From positions 1-7,128 of the forward strand of contig CANLAC010000061.1 of assembly GCA_947488645.1 (NCBI GenBank): a stretch of DNA of 7,128 nucleotides, written 5' to 3'. The notes beneath the pieces were generated by a model. That model had not been told where the DNA came from and did not search any database. It saw only the letters and a list, made by a program, of their open reading frames with translations. Positions within the stretch are counted from its first letter, which is position 1. The number at the start of each line of letters is the position of its first letter. This DNA comes from Actinomycetota bacterium (lineage in GTDB: Bacteria > Actinomycetota > Actinomycetes > Nanopelagicales > Nanopelagicaceae). Below are positions 5,862 to 7,128 of this stretch, in pieces. Position numbers and translations under genes: made by a program.

Positions 5862-6827
5862 ATGGCGACTATGAGTGTGGATACGAAAAAGAAAGTTCAG
5901 ATTTTTCAAAAAGTACCTGAGCTTGGGCTTTTAATAGTTTTCGTTGGAACCTTAATTCTCTTCTCTACCTTTAATGAATACTTTGCCTCAGTAGCTAGTC
6001 TAAAAATCCTCCTAGTTACTGTTGTTTACACGGGAATTGTATTAATTGGCCAAGCACTCTTGATGATTGTCGGAGAACTTGACCTTTCAGTCGGAGCTAT
6101 TGCCTCACTTGGAACAATCACTACAGGATTAATGCTCGCCGATTGGAATTTGCCCTTGCCAGTTGCGGTTTTACTCGGGGTTGGTATTGGTACCTTTGTG
6201 GGATTTCTAAATGGATTTATAACTGTAAAAATAGGAATTCCTGCATTTATCACAACACTTGCCATGCTCTTCTTAGCTCGAGGAATTTCATATGTCCTAA
6301 GCGGTGGTGACCCAGTTTATCCCTTACCTCAGAACGCAGGTGATTTATCAAGACCTATGATTTTGGGCTTTCCCTCAGTTGTCTGGATTTTTCTCATTCT
6401 CTTCATGTGTGCAGATCAATTCGTGCGTCGCAGCGTCCTTGGTCGCAAATTCTACTTGATTGGTGGTAACCAAGTTGCCGCAAGATTATCTGGCATCAAA
6501 GTTGATAAAATTAAAATTGGACTTTTCATGTTATGCGGCGGACTTTCAGCATTCGCTGGAATCTTGCTCATGAGTAAATTGCAGCGATCAGATCCTGTAA
6601 CTGGACTTGGTTGGGAATTGAGCGTTATCGCCGCAGCAGCTGTCGGTGGTATTAAGTTAACCGGTGGTGGCGGTTCACTTACTGGAGCTTTTATCGGCCT
6701 CCTTTTCTTGCAAGTGATTTTACAAGGGCTAGTAATGATGGGCTTAAACCCTTTCTTGCTCGAAGCGGTAGTCGGTGCTGTAATGATTATCGCTGTCTGG
6801 ATAGCGACACTGAAGACTAAGAAGTAG
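5862..6827 (+). CDS. Second sugar ABC transporter permease (RbsC/CUT2 type)
   Basis: From the ATG at 5862 this is a 321-residue BPD_transp_2 permease. It is similar in layout to the one at 1945-2904 but clearly divergent in sequence. Hydrophobic segments begin at about 21-37, 48-70, 76-93 and 98-120, with others to 312. Signature GELDLSVG is at 71-78, GGNQVAARLSG at 201-211 and GWELSVIAAAAVGG at 250-263. The glycine run that follows is GGGG at 268-271 where the first permease has GGRG. The open frame extends 33 codons upstream to 5763 through promoter-like sequence, and I reject that extension. The gene is transcribed away from the rest of the transporter and is followed after 33 bases by the lactonase gene. 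It may pair with the other permease as a heterodimer on the shared ATPase, or serve a second transporter whose ATPase lies outside the window. Confidence 0.92.
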   Translation: MATMSVDTKKKVQIFQKVPELGLLIVFVGTLILFSTFNEYFASVASLKILLVTVVYTGIVLIGQALLMIVGELDLSVGAIASLGTITTGLMLADWNLPLPVAVLLGVGIGTFVGFLNGFITVKIGIPAFITTLAMLFLARGISYVLSGGDPVYPLPQNAGDLSRPMILGFPSVVWIFLILFMCADQFVRRSVLGRKFYLIGGNQVAARLSGIKVDKIKIGLFMLCGGLSAFAGILLMSKLQRSDPVTGLGWELSVIAAAAVGGIKLTGGGGSLTGAFIGLLFLQVILQGLVMMGLNPFLLEAVVGAVMIIAVWIATLKTKK

Positions 6828-6860
6828 CGGCCTGCTTAGAGCAAAAGGCATGGAGGCGAT

Positions 6861-7128
6861 ATGAAGCTTGAAATCTTTGATGAGCGCCGTTGCTCTCTAG
6901 GTGAAGGACCTACATCTAGCGGTCAATCTAATAATCATGTGATGTGGATTGATATCTTGTCATACAAAGTATTGTGGCGGGAGATTGATACTGGGGAAAT
7001 AGGATCCTTTGCTACACCTGCAGAGATTGGCTTTGCGCTACCCCGTAAAAATTCAGGAATAGTCTTAGGTCATGCATCCGGTGCAACCTTGAGAAATGCT
7101 GATGGCTCTGAAACTGCCTTACCGAGCT
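6861..7128 (+). CDS. SMP-30/gluconolactonase family protein, N-terminal part
   Basis: The reading frame from the ATG at 6861 is open to the window end (89 full codons), so the gene is truncated by the window, not broken. The translation begins MKLEIFDERRCSLGEGP and carries the family pattern: GEGP at 14-17 with Glu15 as the expected metal ligand, VMWIDI at 27-32, the D..TGEIG turn, and IGFALPR then GIVLG about 60-75. SMP-30/LRE-like enzymes are metal-dependent six-bladed beta-propeller lactonases that open sugar lactones such as gluconolactone. Full-length members are about 290 residues, so roughly two thirds is missing. GGAGG ends 4 bases before the ATG, a short but workable spacing. The 33-base gap to the permease gene suggests one transcript. 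With the SDR at 1164-1955 it fits a sugar to lactone to sugar-acid route. Confidence 0.88.
   Translation, partial: MKLEIFDERRCSLGEGPTSSGQSNNHVMWIDILSYKVLWREIDTGEIGSFATPAEIGFALPRKNSGIVLGHASGATLRNADGSETALPS

Noticed and set aside
6850..6864. ATG at 6850 as the start of the lactonase gene
   Set aside because: This frame meets TGA after four codons; the ATG at 6861 opens the frame with the SMP-30 motifs.

Overview
The window looks like part of a low-to-moderate GC actinobacterial genome (about 40-45% GC by eye). The clues are a Bax inhibitor-1 homologue with the N-terminus typical of Actinobacteria, a TAC-type lipobox, and close gene packing. A small-genome aquatic actinobacterium of the Nanopelagicales type would fit. 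That placement is inference from style, not from a marker gene.

Left part (1-1163), housekeeping: a seven-helix Bax inhibitor-1/YccA-family membrane protein is encoded on the minus strand and ends at a strong hairpin. Upstream of it on the same strand is a tRNA gene with a UAA (leucine) anticodon. This tRNA has a 5-nt variable region instead of the long variable arm normal for tRNA-Leu.

Right part (1164-7128), a sugar uptake and oxidation cluster arranged around a divergent promoter region (5634-5861). Leftward run a sugar-binding lipoprotein, a perfect 16-bp hairpin terminator/attenuator, an RbsA-type duplicated ABC ATPase, an RbsC-type permease (4-nt ATGA overlap) and a short-chain dehydrogenase (11-nt overlap). 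Rightward run a second RbsC-type permease and the first 89 codons of an SMP-30/gluconolactonase-family lactonase, cut by the window end.

Together the genes suggest that a monosaccharide is bound outside the cell and imported by a CUT2-type ABC transporter with one ATPase and two different permeases. The sugar would then be oxidised by the SDR to a lactone that the SMP-30 enzyme hydrolyses to a sugar acid. The sugar cannot be named from this sequence. No mobile element, CRISPR array or phage gene was seen. The most unusual points are the compact UAA tRNA, the split two-permease transporter wired to an oxidative pathway, the paired degeneracy in the ATPase, and an inverted repeat filling the spacer of the rightward promoter.
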